Shown here: piece by piece, positions 54,401-64,000 of the stretch
Position numbering within the stretch: position 1 is the first letter of the stretch
How the letters are laid out: every line of letters starts with the position of its first letter
Assembly: GCA_022606425.2 (NCBI GenBank)
Contig: JAHDVF020001564.1
Span: 1,240,001-1,304,000, forward strand
Direction of reading: 5' to 3'
From: Lepidostoma basale
Lineage: Eukaryota > Arthropoda > Insecta > Trichoptera > Lepidostomatidae
DNA length: 64,000 bases
Translations under genes and position numbers: made by a program
The notes under the pieces: generated by a model
Database searches by the model: none
The model's input: only the letters and a program-made list of their open reading frames with translations
What the model was told of the DNA's origin: nothing

Positions 54401-57400
54401 CCCTTAAGTTTTCTAAAATCAATATAAAAGTACACCCTGTATGGCGATTAGGTTCAGCTTGACAATGCCCTTGCAAGGCGAAACCAATTTGTCACAATTT
54501 ATATAAATTAAATCCAAGTAAAACCACTAAACAATCGTGTTTACTATTATAAATTGACATTTTAGTTTATGATTTTCTCCAAACATGTATTCATTTTTAT
54601 AATGATTTTCTTCTCGGGCATACAAAGTAAAAAAAGAGACAATCTCCAGAGCTCATGTTATGTAACTGCTCCAGATCTCTTCTTTTTGTACTGTCACACC
54701 TCCGTAGTGCATAGGGCCTCAAGGAACCTTCTCCACCCAACTTTATCGCATGCCTGAGGCCTGCTGCTTTAACCTCGTCCTGCAGGGCTCTTCTCCAGGT
54801 GGCTCTAGGTCTGCCTCGCTTCCTCTTTCTAGTCTAGTGCGCCCTGAGTGATGCAGGCTGGGTTCCGTCTCAGAGTGTGCTGTATGGATATGAGACTTGG
54901 AAATCTACCACGGACGTTATTCGTCGCTCGTCGCTCAATATTCAAGATCTATTGGCACAAACAGTGTCAAATGCCGTTCTCTGGACCATGGCGGGCGAAA
55001 AGCCAATAAGAGAACAAGTCGCTAGACGCAAATGGCAGTGGATCAGTTACACTCTGAGATGGAACTCAGAACTGCTCCAGATACTTCATGATATATATCT
55101 ATTTTCTGATATAACGAGTAATGCTTATAACGAGGAAATCCATTCGGTACTATCTTCCTCCAAGTTTGACTGTATTTACCACACGAATCATATAAAACAT
55201 TAATAACAATTATTGTTACTTAGTTTCCAGTGATATCTTGGAAAAGGAAACGGTAGACATTGTTTTCCACGGGCTTGATACCATCGCTTATATTATCATC
55301 AATGATCACCCAGTTGCCATGACGGATAACATGTTTGTAAGATACAAATACAACATCAAAGAATACTTGCTGGTGCGTTTTATGAACAGATAGTTAAACC
55401 TTCCTCATGTGTATATATTGTATATAGTGTTGCTATAATCATCTTTCTTCTATAGCAAGGTGAAAATGCGATATCGGTCCAATTCGAATCACCAGTTTTG
55501 GCGGCTGCTACACTTTCAGACAAGGAAGCCGTCGCTCCCGAATGTGTCCCCGAAGTGTACAAGGGAGAGTGTCACGCCAATCAGCTGAGGAAGATGCAGG
55601 CATCCTTCTCCTGGGACTGGGGTCCTGCCTTGCCCTCCGTTGGAATCTGGTAATTTGGGTAGTATAAAACTATATCGATGTAATAATTTTTTTTAACTTC
55701 GACCAATCGTCTCGACCGGATGTTGCCGTTTTGTGAAGTCACTTTCCCCTTTGAGGGGGTGCCGATTATCTTGCTGGGGGGAGGGGAGACTGATCCGCAA
55801 TGCCGTCGTTAGTTCAATTGCATTATTTTTCTTCTCTTAAATATACGAGTATATAGTATAAACTTCCTATGTTACCTTCCCTATTCCACATATTAAATAA
55901 ATTTCCTTATTTCCCCCATCCTGCATTTTGTCTCCTCCCTCCCTCCTGTGCCTCCTGCTGTGCATTATTTCTTTTTTATTCTTTCTCTAACATATGTTAT
56001 TTATGTATCAATTGTGTATTTTCTTTTGCTGATGTATTGCTATGTGTGTACGGTGGGACATCGAGGGAGAGTAGCGTAGCTTAAATGTGGTCTGGGTCCC
56101 CCTTGGTTGCAAATATACATATACTATTTTTTTTTTTTAAACGTAAGTCCCGCATGGACGGGGGACGGGCCTAGGGAGTGTACGAGTGAAGCTGAAGAAA
56201 GGCGCCACTGCGCCTCTATGGCTCGGCCATATTTATACCGATGTAAATGAAATTAGAAATAGAGGAAGATGATGTATGACATAACACGATGTATGAATGT
56301 TGAGGAATCTAGAGAAATATCTCAGGAAAGAAAAGTGTGGCAGTCCATTCTTTCTGGCCTGCCCCTTCGGAGAGTCGGCGTGATGGTTAGTTAGTTAGTT
56401 ATGTTTACAAAAGATAGGCGAGTGGAGAGGGATATTAAAAGAAGGGTTGGGGCAGGCAACAAAGTGAATGGTGCACTTAAAGTTGTCATCGCAAACAAAA
56501 ACATATCCAAAGAAGTTAAAATGGCAGTGCACAATGGTGTTCTTATACCGACCCTTATGTATGGAAGCTAAGCATGGAACTGGCAAAAGAAGGATGAAAG
56601 TAGAATAAATGCATGGATAAAAATAATGATTTAGAAAGTATACATTAACAATGTGAATGGAGTGAGGAGTCGATGAAGACCACGGAAAACATGGCATGAC
56701 TAAATTAATCAAATTTGAATGAAATGCATATATGACTCGCTGTATGAATGTGGAGGAAGTTAGAGAGGTATATCAGGACAGAGCAGTGTGGCTGTCCTTC
56801 CTCTCTGCCTACCCCCTCCGAGGAAACAGCGTGATGGTTAGTTAACGTGAAACGGTGGATGATGTTGTTCGTACAAACTTTTTTTTTTCTTACTCATTAT
56901 TTTATTTATGGATACAATTTTTACCTACCTACCTAGAAAAAAAGTTTGTTGTCTATGGTTTGGGTTCAAAATTCAAATTAAGATTGTTGTTTAAACGAAA
57001 CTGAAATTTGCTTAAACCCGAATTATAAGATTGGTTAGGGTACAGCCACACCGAAGTGCCAGGGTCGGAGGCTGACAGATCACCCGCTTAGCGTGAACCT
57101 TATAGTGTGGCCGATCCCATAGTACGCCATACGTTGGTTCGCCAGGTATCCCCCTAGCCTCCGACCCAGGCCTTTCGGTGTGGCTGTACCCTTACTGAAT
57201 GAATGATTTGAAGTCTTTTTTTTAATGCGTGCATTTTAATTTTCAATATAGTGACTCATAACAGTTTGGACAACTTGGATTTATTAAATTGATAATCATT
57301 TTTACAGGAAGGCAGTAAATCTAGAGGCATACAACAGTGCTGTGATCAGAGACATAATCACAGAAACAAAACTTTTGAATAGCGAGCCCGCCTGGGAACT

Positions 57401-60400
57401 GAGCCTGCGAGTGCTATTGGACGCGGCACATGGGGCCGATGAAGTCGAGGGGCATCTGGAAGCAGACGTCGCTCTAGATAATGGGGTCAAAATAAGAACT
57501 TACGAATTTCTGCACCAAAAAGTTCTACAGAATAGAGCCGTTGAAAAAGTTCTCATTATTAAAATTAGTGACGTAAGTGTACATAATTTATTTTCAGTTT
57601 TACAGTGTGTATGAATTTCAGAGGCGGCAGAGTAACTCGACTTACAGAATAGAAAAGCTTAAGTACCTGGTGGCGATAACATACCACCGGAGACCAGAGG
57701 TGTACGTGTTCCCCGCACACTCTGCCGTCGGCTACACTCACTGCTCACTATATTCACGAGAGCACTCTATCTGGTGGAGAGCACTCTCTGTGACATAAAT
57801 CATTATGTCTTACTATTGTTATCATTTGTTTATTTTTTTTTTTAACCTCGGCCAACCGTCTCGACCGAACGTTGGCGTTTTGTGAAGTCACTTGCCCCTT
57901 TGAGGGGGTGCCTGGGGGGAGGGGAGACTGACCCGTAATGCCGGTCCTCGTCTTCCTCCTCCTTCCACATTTCCAATTATTTTCCACCGTCTCCACCATC
58001 AAGGAATATAAATCTTTTTGCAGCAATGCAACTAAATTCGAACCAGAGAATTGTACACTAACTTCAACACCCGAAAGTTGTGAAAAATCTTGCCATTTCA
58101 AATGACAAAACCAAACACTTTAATGGAACTATTACATGTTGGAATAACTATTGCACAATGAATTCGATACATCTGTTGTCTTCTTCTTCCTTGCTATAGG
58201 CCTGTGTGGTCTGTTCTCCAGAGGTTTGCACCTCCTGTGAGGTAGATTCCCAACCGTCCTGCCAGCTTTTAGGAGGTCTTCCGCAAGGACGAGCCCCATG
58301 AGCCCCCTGATAATGTAGTGCAATATAGTAAAGTCTGGTGGTGCCCATTCTTTGGACATGTCCGTACCAGTCCCACCTTCGTTGTCTAGTTCATCTTACG
58401 ATATCCTCATTTTCACATATATCTCTTATTCTGGTGTTCATAACGTAATCTTTTAATGTTTTACCCGCTATCATCCTCGGTATCTTCATCTCGGAAGTCC
58501 TCAAAACTGACCAGTCTGTCGATGCCAGCGAGCCTGGCGAAACCGGTCGCTGTCTAAATAAAGACAAAAGTGGAAGTAGTTAAAAAACATTGTTTTATTT
58601 AATTATTATCCTCAAAACTTGTTTGGTTCTGACAATGTCTGCCCTTGCTTCAATCCCATATGTTATTATTTTTAATATCAATCCAAAAATCATTAAAATA
58701 TGTTCCAACCATGCATTAAAAAAAATATTATTACGGAGAATGTTAAAATGGGATATAAAATATAAGACTGAATACATATATGTATCTACAGTAGAAGCTG
58801 GATAATTGGCATTCCAAGGGACCAGGCGTACTATGGTCAATTAACCAGGTTTTCCAATTATCCAGTTTTTCATGTATCCAGGTCCAGATTGTGCTTTGGT
58901 TTTTTAACCAGGTTTTGTAACTAAAAGCAATAAAAACAATTCATGGATTGATGCATAAAACAATCAATAAAATGTGTATAAAAGTCTAATAAGTAAATTG
59001 TAATTGTACATACTTGCATACACATACAAACAATACATTTAATTATTGTGGCTTGAAAAAATCAGTTATATGGGCCTGTTTCACACGCTAAAAATGTTGC
59101 ACAACTCTTTGCGAGATTTACCGGCGTCAAATTCTTGGATAAAACTAAGTTTAGAGCTCAAATCAAGGCCGTTATATTTACGTTTGTGAAACATTGCCAT
59201 TTAAAATGGACCACCTTCGATAAGTGCAGGACAAATACTGAGGAGTTGTCAGTTTACAGAGATCAAGAAGGCAGTGCTTTCCAATTGCAGAGGTCGAGAA
59301 AGCAATGCTCTCCAATTTCAGAAGTTTTGGGCCCAAATGTCCAGTTCAATTAAATAGGTTTCTTTTTTCCAATTAAAGAGGTTTTAGGGCTCCAAAGGGG
59401 TGGGACCGAAAGTTTTCTGACAATTATAGGTTCATCAACCAGGTTCCACTCTATATTGATTCATCATAGTTCAAATTACGGTTAAATATATAGACGAGGA
59501 ATAGACACTCATAAGTTGTTTTATTTCAGGCCAATGTGAAGCTCTGGTGGCCCAATGGATACGGAAATCAGGCACTCTACAATGTTACAGTCACATTTCA
59601 AAGTACTCAGTTTGTCGATGAATATTACTTCAAAACCATTAAAGTTGGATTCCGAACTGTTGAACTTATACAAGAACAGCTAAGTAAGTTGGAGTATAAT
59701 TCCCATTTTAAAATATTTTCATCGTATAGAGCTTCATTGCCTGTAAAAGTGAATAAGTACTGAAGAAAACACTGTCTCTCTGAAGGAGAAGGCGGAAAGA
59801 ATGGACTGTCACACTTTTCTTTTCTGACATACTTGTCTCGTTTCCTCAACATTCATACATCGGCAGGCAGTGGCGGTACTCCCATAGAAGCCCGACTTGC
59901 GTAAGAAACTATGAACCAAAACCCCAAAATCTAAGTAATCATGCCCCCGCATAAACCAACAACCCACCAAATCACCTTCTAACAATGTTCCCATCAGACG
60001 TAAGAGGAATAGCCACAAGAGCTGAACCCCTGTAAGCCACAAGAGGTTTTGATTCAAATTTTTTTACGCAAGATGGGCTTCTGGGCTTCTATGGGATTAC
60101 TGCCACTGTACATCGGGTCATACACGCATGTCGATTTCTCCGACTTCTAACATGGCCGACTTTCAGTATTTGATTGTGCCACTTTTCCTCGGTCTTCCTC
60201 AATTTCTAGTTCCATTTACATCATTAACATATACTATTTTTTAACCATTAAGTACTGAAGAAGAAACCTTATAAAACTTAAACCTTTAAATACAAATTAT
60301 TTTTAAGTAGATCTAGGATTCTTAAAACAATGTTTTCGGGCTATAGGATTCATATTATTAGATGTTGTTTTATTAAAAAAAAAAGTTAAATTGCTCATAT

Positions 60401-63400
60401 AATTGAGGGCTGAGGGCTGGGCAAAGGTGCCAAGTATTAAAAACGTCAAAAATTAGCTTTTGATCCCAATTGGTGTTAAAGATAATATCTAATAACTGTG
60501 CATAGGTGCAAAGTGATTGAATAATAATGTGTAGTTCAAACTTCACCCTACAGATGCCACCCGCGTTACATGACACAAATTACAAGTGACATTTTTTTCT
60601 CTTTTTCTTTGTTTTATGTTTAAACCATTTAGCACTTTTGTAACAACCAGCTTTCACTTATCAAACATAATAAATAAATGTATCTTTTCAGGTGATGGGC
60701 TTTCTTTTTACTTCAAGGTGAACAGCTACGCCATGTTCATGAAGGGTTCCAACTGGATTCCCGCTAAAATCCTTCCAGAAAATGGCGATGACAAAGATAC
60801 CGGTTAGTCTTTATAATAATTTAACTTTTCGATTGATGTATTCAGTTGATGATGTATTATTGTATGAAAGATATAACGATTATATCAGTTGCAGCATTTT
60901 GTACTTAACATTTCTCATAATGTGCACGGATAGTTTTGACAGTTTTCTGTGCTTGGTCATGATAATTTATTTTTCTTTCTTCATATGCTGCAGTACTTCT
61001 TTGTTCGTGACTTTCTGTCCATTATATATTATTTATTTGGTACAAAAGAGTTTTCATAATGTGGGCTTTTCCCAGGTAATCAGAGTCTGCCTGCCGTCTA
61101 TCGTTCATTTGTTCGACTGTACCGATTTAGTCGGTGCGTCATAAAAATAGCTGTAACTTCAAAAATGTACGGCTTCGAAGAGATGGGCATGTCATTACCC
61201 ATTTCTTTAAATTAATCAGGGGATTTTTCGAGAACTCGGCCGTGCTAGAGGGTGTTGGTCTTTTTGTCCCTGATAGATTTCTCCGTCAGCGACAGCACAG
61301 ATTATTTTACCTACCGGCCACCAGAACCAATCTGCCTCTGGTGACACTGGTGGGAAGAGCAATTAGTCTGCTGAACGCCGTCTCCTCGGAGATCGACGTC
61401 TTTCATATTAGTTAAGGTACGTTCAGGAGATAAATACTCTTGACTTTAGAAAGTATCTTGTTTTCCTAATTTCGAACCATCTCTAATGCGTTCCTGGTAT
61501 TATATTGTATTTTTTAAATATTTTACATGTACTCAATAGATGACTTAAACATTTTGCTGTTTGTAATGTCTTTTAAGTTAATAAACTGATTTGATTTGAT
61601 AAGATCTACAATTGTAGTATCTATAATATTCGGGGCATTGAGGGAGAGCAAGAAACTGACGAAAGGCACTGCTGCACCTATAACGGCTTCTGGTAAATGA
61701 AGGGAGCCTTTTATAACTCGGCCATTTGATATTTATGAAAAGAAAAATTATGGAAATTTGTATTGATATCCTTAATGTCTTTTGAGTTAATAAACTGATT
61801 TGATTTGATTTGAAAATATTCAGAATTTCAGAAAATCATCTTAGGGTCATATTCTTAAAGGTCTAAACTTTAAAAATATGCAAAAAAGAAAAACAGACCT
61901 ATTCAATTTTTTACACTAGAATACCTCCTAAAGCCCAACAGCTTAAGTGTTTGATCAATTTATCCGCTCCAGCTTATCGTTTTCAATTTTTAGCATTGAT
62001 ACCCGATTTATTCTCTTCTTGCTGATGCTCATTGTGTTTTGTTAGTTAGAAAAGCAAATTTCTTTCTAGTGGATCACCTCTTACAATCGGCAAAGGACAT
62101 CCACATGAACATGCTGCGGGTGTGGGGCGGAGGAGTGTACGAGTCGGACTACTTCTACCAGAAGTGTGACGAGCTCGGCATCTTGGTCTGGCAGGACATG
62201 ATGTTCGCCTGCAGCATGTACCCGGCCAACTCCAAATACTTGAGGTAGTTCCTTCTTCAGATCTCCAATGTTTACTCTTTTTTGGATAATAGTGAATAAT
62301 CATGATTGTAAGACTTTCGTGCCAAATAAATAAATTGCAAACAATAAGATTCATTCCATGCTATCTATCAGCAATCTGATATGATGTTAAGAAATTACAA
62401 TATATTTTTAAGGATTAATTGTATTTCAATAGAGACGAAGATGTAAATTTTTTTGGGAAATAGAATATGGTAGTCGAGGCGCTTACAGGACTTATGACCT
62501 GTCATTGGTTGGGTTAAGCGATCACTTTATGTTAACAACATCCCCATTGCGCCCTTCTTACGACCACCACGTCTAACAAATTTTTGGAACTTGTATATAT
62601 GCTACAATGTTAAATAACTTCACATTTTTTAGGTCAGTTTACACTAGCGCCATCTATTAAGATTATTTGTATCTTCGTTTCTATTGAGATACAATTAATC
62701 CTTAAAAATGATTAACCCGCAATGGGTAAAATCCAGTATACATTAAAAAAAACAATACAATATATTTATATTATATATACCTGAAGATGGCAGTGACCTA
62801 TCAAAGCTGATCGGAACTGTAATAAAAATAAGTATAATAGTTTTCTAGAAGTTTTATTATATCGGATTTTTCGTTAAGAGCGCTCGAACTTTGAAATGAA
62901 ATAAAACAACCTGTCTAAGTGATATTGCCACAATTTTTAAAAAATTTTTAAGGACATTCAATGACATTATGTATGGAATATATTTTTGGCCAAATGGCCG
63001 CCGTAGTTTCGCTGCAGGTGGTGTATTCTGGTGGTCAAAGGGTTTTTCAATAGGGACGCTCGAACTTTGACAGCGTATAGCGGGCATTTTGGTAAAGCGA
63101 ATCAAATTCAAATTTGACAAGAATACTTATTTAGCCTTGACATTTTACCATGGAACGCTACACGCTTCAACAACGTGTTGAAATTGTTAAAAATTATTAT
63201 CAAAATCAGTGCTCTGTTTGCCAATTTATGTCATTTATTGCATGCAGAGTCCACAATACATTGTTTAATGCATAAATGGGAATGACGTTATCAAATGTAG
63301 TACGAAACATGTCATTCCCATTAAACTATAATACTACTTCTAGAAAATCAACGTTTTCATTCGTACGAGTTTTACATCATTGTTCAAGGAACAATAAATG

Positions 63401-64000
63401 AAACAATGGAACTGCTTTTTAGAATCTCGTCAATTTATAAGATTTTGTCATGTCTTGGATATTGTCTTTTCGGGAGTACCAGCCCGAAGGCTATTGCTCT
63501 CCCACATGTTGGAAATTTGTTTCTCGAAGATGAAGTTGGGTATTGTTGAATGGTGAGGGGAGGGTTACTTGGAGGATGTAGTGGGTTGTGTCCAACATTT
63601 GGACCCGACTACCCGGGTAGGGAGGAGTATGGAGGGGTTGGGGACGACCTTGGAAAGGGGCCGAGGTCTTGGGTGGAGAGGGACAAGATTTTGTATATAA
63701 AAGTACTAATTATTTATTTTGAATTAAATTGACATCAAGACATTCATCACACGTAATTTAAAATCTGTCTAAAATTATTATCTTATATATGTTAAAAAAT
63801 ATTTTTTTATACAATGAGTTAAATTGTTTTGAAATATTTCAGTTCGGTATCAGAAGAGATTGAGCAAGTGATCAAACGCCTCCAGCACCATCCCAGCATA
63901 GCCATCTGGGCAGGCAACAATGAGAATGAGGCTGCTCTCAGAGACAACTGGTACGGAACAGCCAACAACTTCAGCGCCTACAAGGATGGATACATCAGCC
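51463..64000 (+). CDS. MANBA: Lysosomal beta-mannosidase (glycoside hydrolase family 2), N-terminal nine exons, cut by window end
   Basis: Exo-hydrolase removing terminal beta-1,4-mannose during lysosomal glycoprotein breakdown. Exons: 51463-51607, 53474-53620, 55224-55372, 55456-55649, 57308-57572, 59530-59683, 60692-60802, 62070-62244, 63843 to the window end; all AG/GT with continuous phase. Residues 1-20 are a hydrophobic signal peptide ([13 protein letters not shown]). The sugar-binding jelly-roll domain follows ([45 protein letters not shown]), then an immunoglobulin-like domain ([19 protein letters not shown]), then the TIM barrel ([46 protein letters not shown]). The predicted catalytic acid/base is Glu of AGNNE, about residue 474. 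About 499 of an expected 880-900 residues are present; the nucleophile Glu and C-terminal domains lie beyond the window. N-glycosylation sequons such as NRTF fit secretion. Introns carry LINE, foldback, pogo-like and hAT insertions without breaking the frame. Confidence 0.96.
51880..52355 (+). mobile_element. Family A non-LTR fragment with 3' end, beta-mannosidase intron 1
   Basis: [60 protein letters not shown] and YPSPERRR; (TTAG) tail at about 52339-52351. Confidence 0.82.
52450..52775 (-). mobile_element. Family A non-LTR fragment, minus strand
   Basis: Minus strand: [59 protein letters not shown]. Confidence 0.78.
52975..53430 (-). mobile_element. Family F LINE C-terminal fragment
   Basis: Minus strand open frame of 142 codons: [80 protein letters not shown] and [18 protein letters not shown]. 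It ends tens of bases before beta-mannosidase exon 2. Confidence 0.85.
53690..53890. mobile_element. Small palindromic repeat of the ctgtaaatgtag family
   Basis: actgtgattgactacattta at the left and gagctgtaaatgtagtctgc at the right, around aatttagtagtaaggaacta; parallels 43.26-43.45 kb. Confidence 0.68.
54075..54558. mobile_element. Foldback element with about 170-bp inverted arms
   Basis: Left arm aatttataatagtaaacac ... taagggtggggggaaagta; right arm tactttcccccacccttaag ... gtgtttactattataaatt. The centre is about 130 bp. In beta-mannosidase intron 2. Confidence 0.9.
54677..55069 (-). mobile_element. Family B LINE with 5' inversion (twin priming) and 13-bp TSD
   Basis: Flanked by aactgctccagat at 54664-54676 and 55070-55082. 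The 3' part (54677-about 54877) is on the minus strand with its terminus ...gtgtgacagtacaaaaagaag at the left; the 5' part (about 54878-55069) is inverted, coding [16 protein letters not shown] and [16 protein letters not shown] on the plus strand. Confidence 0.93.
55690..55805 (+). repeat. Dispersed repeat with cccctttgagggggtgcc
   Basis: aacttcgaccaatcgtctcg, ttttgtgaagtcact, cccctttgagggggtgcc and ggggaggggagactgatccg; the same order recurs at 57834-57950. Confidence 0.75.
56245..56402 (+). mobile_element. Family A non-LTR 3' end with TTAG tail
   Basis: gaaattagaaatagaggaag joined (with an internal deletion) to [20 protein letters not shown] and an ...[12 protein letters not shown] decayed end; tail gttagttagttag. 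Confidence 0.78.
56445..56845 (+). mobile_element. Family A non-LTR copy with internal deletion
   Basis: [50 protein letters not shown], then [12 protein letters not shown] and [17 protein letters not shown]; ends gtgatggttagttaac. Extends further 5' than most copies. Confidence 0.8.
57038..57191. mobile_element. MITE with 18-bp perfect TIRs and TTA TSD
   Basis: gggtacagccacaccgaa and ttcggtgtggctgtaccc, flanked by TTA at 57035-57037 and 57192-57194; the inner parts also pair (gggtcggaggct / agcctccgaccc). PIF/Harbinger-type TSD. In a beta-mannosidase intron. Confidence 0.92.
57834..57950 (+). repeat. Dispersed repeat with cccctttgagggggtgcc (second copy)
   Basis: aacctcggccaaccgtctcg, ttttgtgaagtcacttgccc and gggaggggagactgacccgt; slightly shorter than 55690-55805. 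Confidence 0.75.
58175..58690 (-). mobile_element. Family D LINE C-terminal fragment, interrupted by a 100-bp insertion
   Basis: Minus strand: [24 protein letters not shown], [20 protein letters not shown] and [20 protein letters not shown]. Continuity across 58509-58608 is restored when the insertion and one TSD copy are ignored. Confidence 0.82.
58509..58608 (+). mobile_element. 100-bp Penelope-type tail insertion with 11-bp TSD and hammerhead-like motif
   Basis: Flanked by tcctcaaaact at 58498-58508 and 58609-58619. Contains gccagcgagcctggcgaaac and cggtcgctgtc, then aataaagacaaaagtggaag and ttgttttatttaattatta, the same tail as at 47.3-47.4 kb. Confidence 0.85.
58789..59452. mobile_element. 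pogo/Tigger-like non-autonomous element
   Basis: Starts TA-cagtagaagctggataatt and ends with the diverged complement (aaccaggttccactct); several internal ccaattatccag / ctggataattgg pieces. In the intron before beta-mannosidase exon 6. Confidence 0.65.
59765..60245 (-). mobile_element. Family A non-LTR fragment interrupted by a hAT MITE
   Basis: Left part ends ...acattcatacatcgg (CMNVEET), right part resumes tacatcgggtcatacacgc (MTR...) and continues to tttctagttccatttacatc. The two halves join in frame order when the MITE is removed. Confidence 0.83.
59864..60108. mobile_element. hAT-type MITE with 8-bp TSD (tacatcgg)
   Basis: caggcagtggcggtactccc at the left, gggattactgccactg at the right, TSDs at 59856-59863 and 60109-60116. 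The interior includes aatgttcccatcagacgtaa as at 26.3 kb. The left end carries an extra cagg. Confidence 0.88.
60405..60665 (+). repeat. Unclassified repeat U, uninterrupted copy
   Basis: ttttgatcccaattggtgtt, tgtgtagttcaaac, cagatgccacccgcgttaca and ccagctttcactta; the same sequence flanks the family A insertion at 41.43-42.97 kb on both sides. Confidence 0.75.
61140..61601 (+). mobile_element. CR1/jockey-like LINE 3' end
   Basis: [60 protein letters not shown], then the 3' UTR ending ttaataaactgatttgattt. A second short LINE end with the same final words lies at about 61630-61815. Confidence 0.8.
62414..62735. mobile_element. Diverged member of the ctcaatagagacgaag foldback/MITE family
   Basis: tgtatttcaatagagacgaag at the left, cttcgtttctattgagatac at the right, one aggacttatgacctgtcatt block, and external aacccgcaatgggtaaaatc. 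Confidence 0.78.
63145..63240 (+). mobile_element. Mariner transposase N-terminal fragment
   Basis: Codes [20 protein letters not shown] and CSVCQ, the usual start of a mariner transposase, then breaks off. A hairpin (gggaatgacg ... gtcattccca, about 63277-63325) with GAAAC-AT-GTC follows. Confidence 0.7.

Noticed and set aside
62778..62830. Further hammerhead-like motif (acctgaagatggcagtgacc)
   Set aside because: CTGAAGA is present but no GAAAC follows at the right distance and stem II does not form.

Overview
This is an AT-rich, intron-rich, repeat-dense insect nuclear window. The evidence is two insect-specific sugar-clade gustatory receptor genes, GT-AG introns of 0.2 to 4 kb, and a dense mix of animal transposons (RTE/CR1-like LINEs, Penelope-like, mariner, hAT, pogo and many TIR elements). 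The LINE types resemble those common in moths and butterflies, so Lepidoptera is my guess; the order is not proven by the sequence.

Layout. (1) About 1.8-11.0 kb, + strand: the 3' six exons of a sugar gustatory receptor. (2) About 12.2-28.3 kb, - strand: a second, tail-to-tail sugar receptor with seven recognisable exons spread over 16 kb of nested repeats. In both genes one exon between TM4 and TM5 could not be found, and the - gene also lacks a recognisable penultimate exon. (3) 31.1-47.2 kb, + strand: a complete 13-exon gene for the TFIIF alpha subunit (RAP74), 514 codons. (4) 51.5 kb to the window end, + strand: the first nine exons of a lysosomal beta-mannosidase (GH2), cut by the window after the catalytic acid/base Asn-Glu. 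Nothing suggests a shared pathway; these look like ordinary chromosomal neighbours.

Most remaining DNA is mobile. The commonest family (called family A here) is a 5'-truncated non-LTR element whose 3' end reads ...SAYP.GETA and finishes in a (TTAG)n tail; more than twenty pieces are present. Other LINE 3' ends (families B to J) are all remnants of reverse-transcriptase C termini. Several insertions can be dated relative to each other by target-site duplications: a three-layer nest at 41.4-43.0 kb, a mariner split by family A at 43.7-45.4 kb, an RTE inside a Penelope-like element at 13.7-14.7 kb, and a 5'-inverted (twin-priming) copy with a 13-bp TSD at 54.7-55.1 kb.

The most interesting recurring signal is a short motif, CTGANGA - hairpin - GAAAC - 2 to 9 nt - GTH, found at many places and on both strands. 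It has the layout of a hammerhead ribozyme core. At 13.8 kb it lies just downstream of a Penelope-type GIY-YIG endonuclease remnant, and elsewhere it sits in palindromic elements and in a 100-bp insertion with an 11-bp TSD. Its known host family (Penelope-like retroelements) fits; whether these copies self-cleave is not known, and most carry one extra base between the core and stem II.
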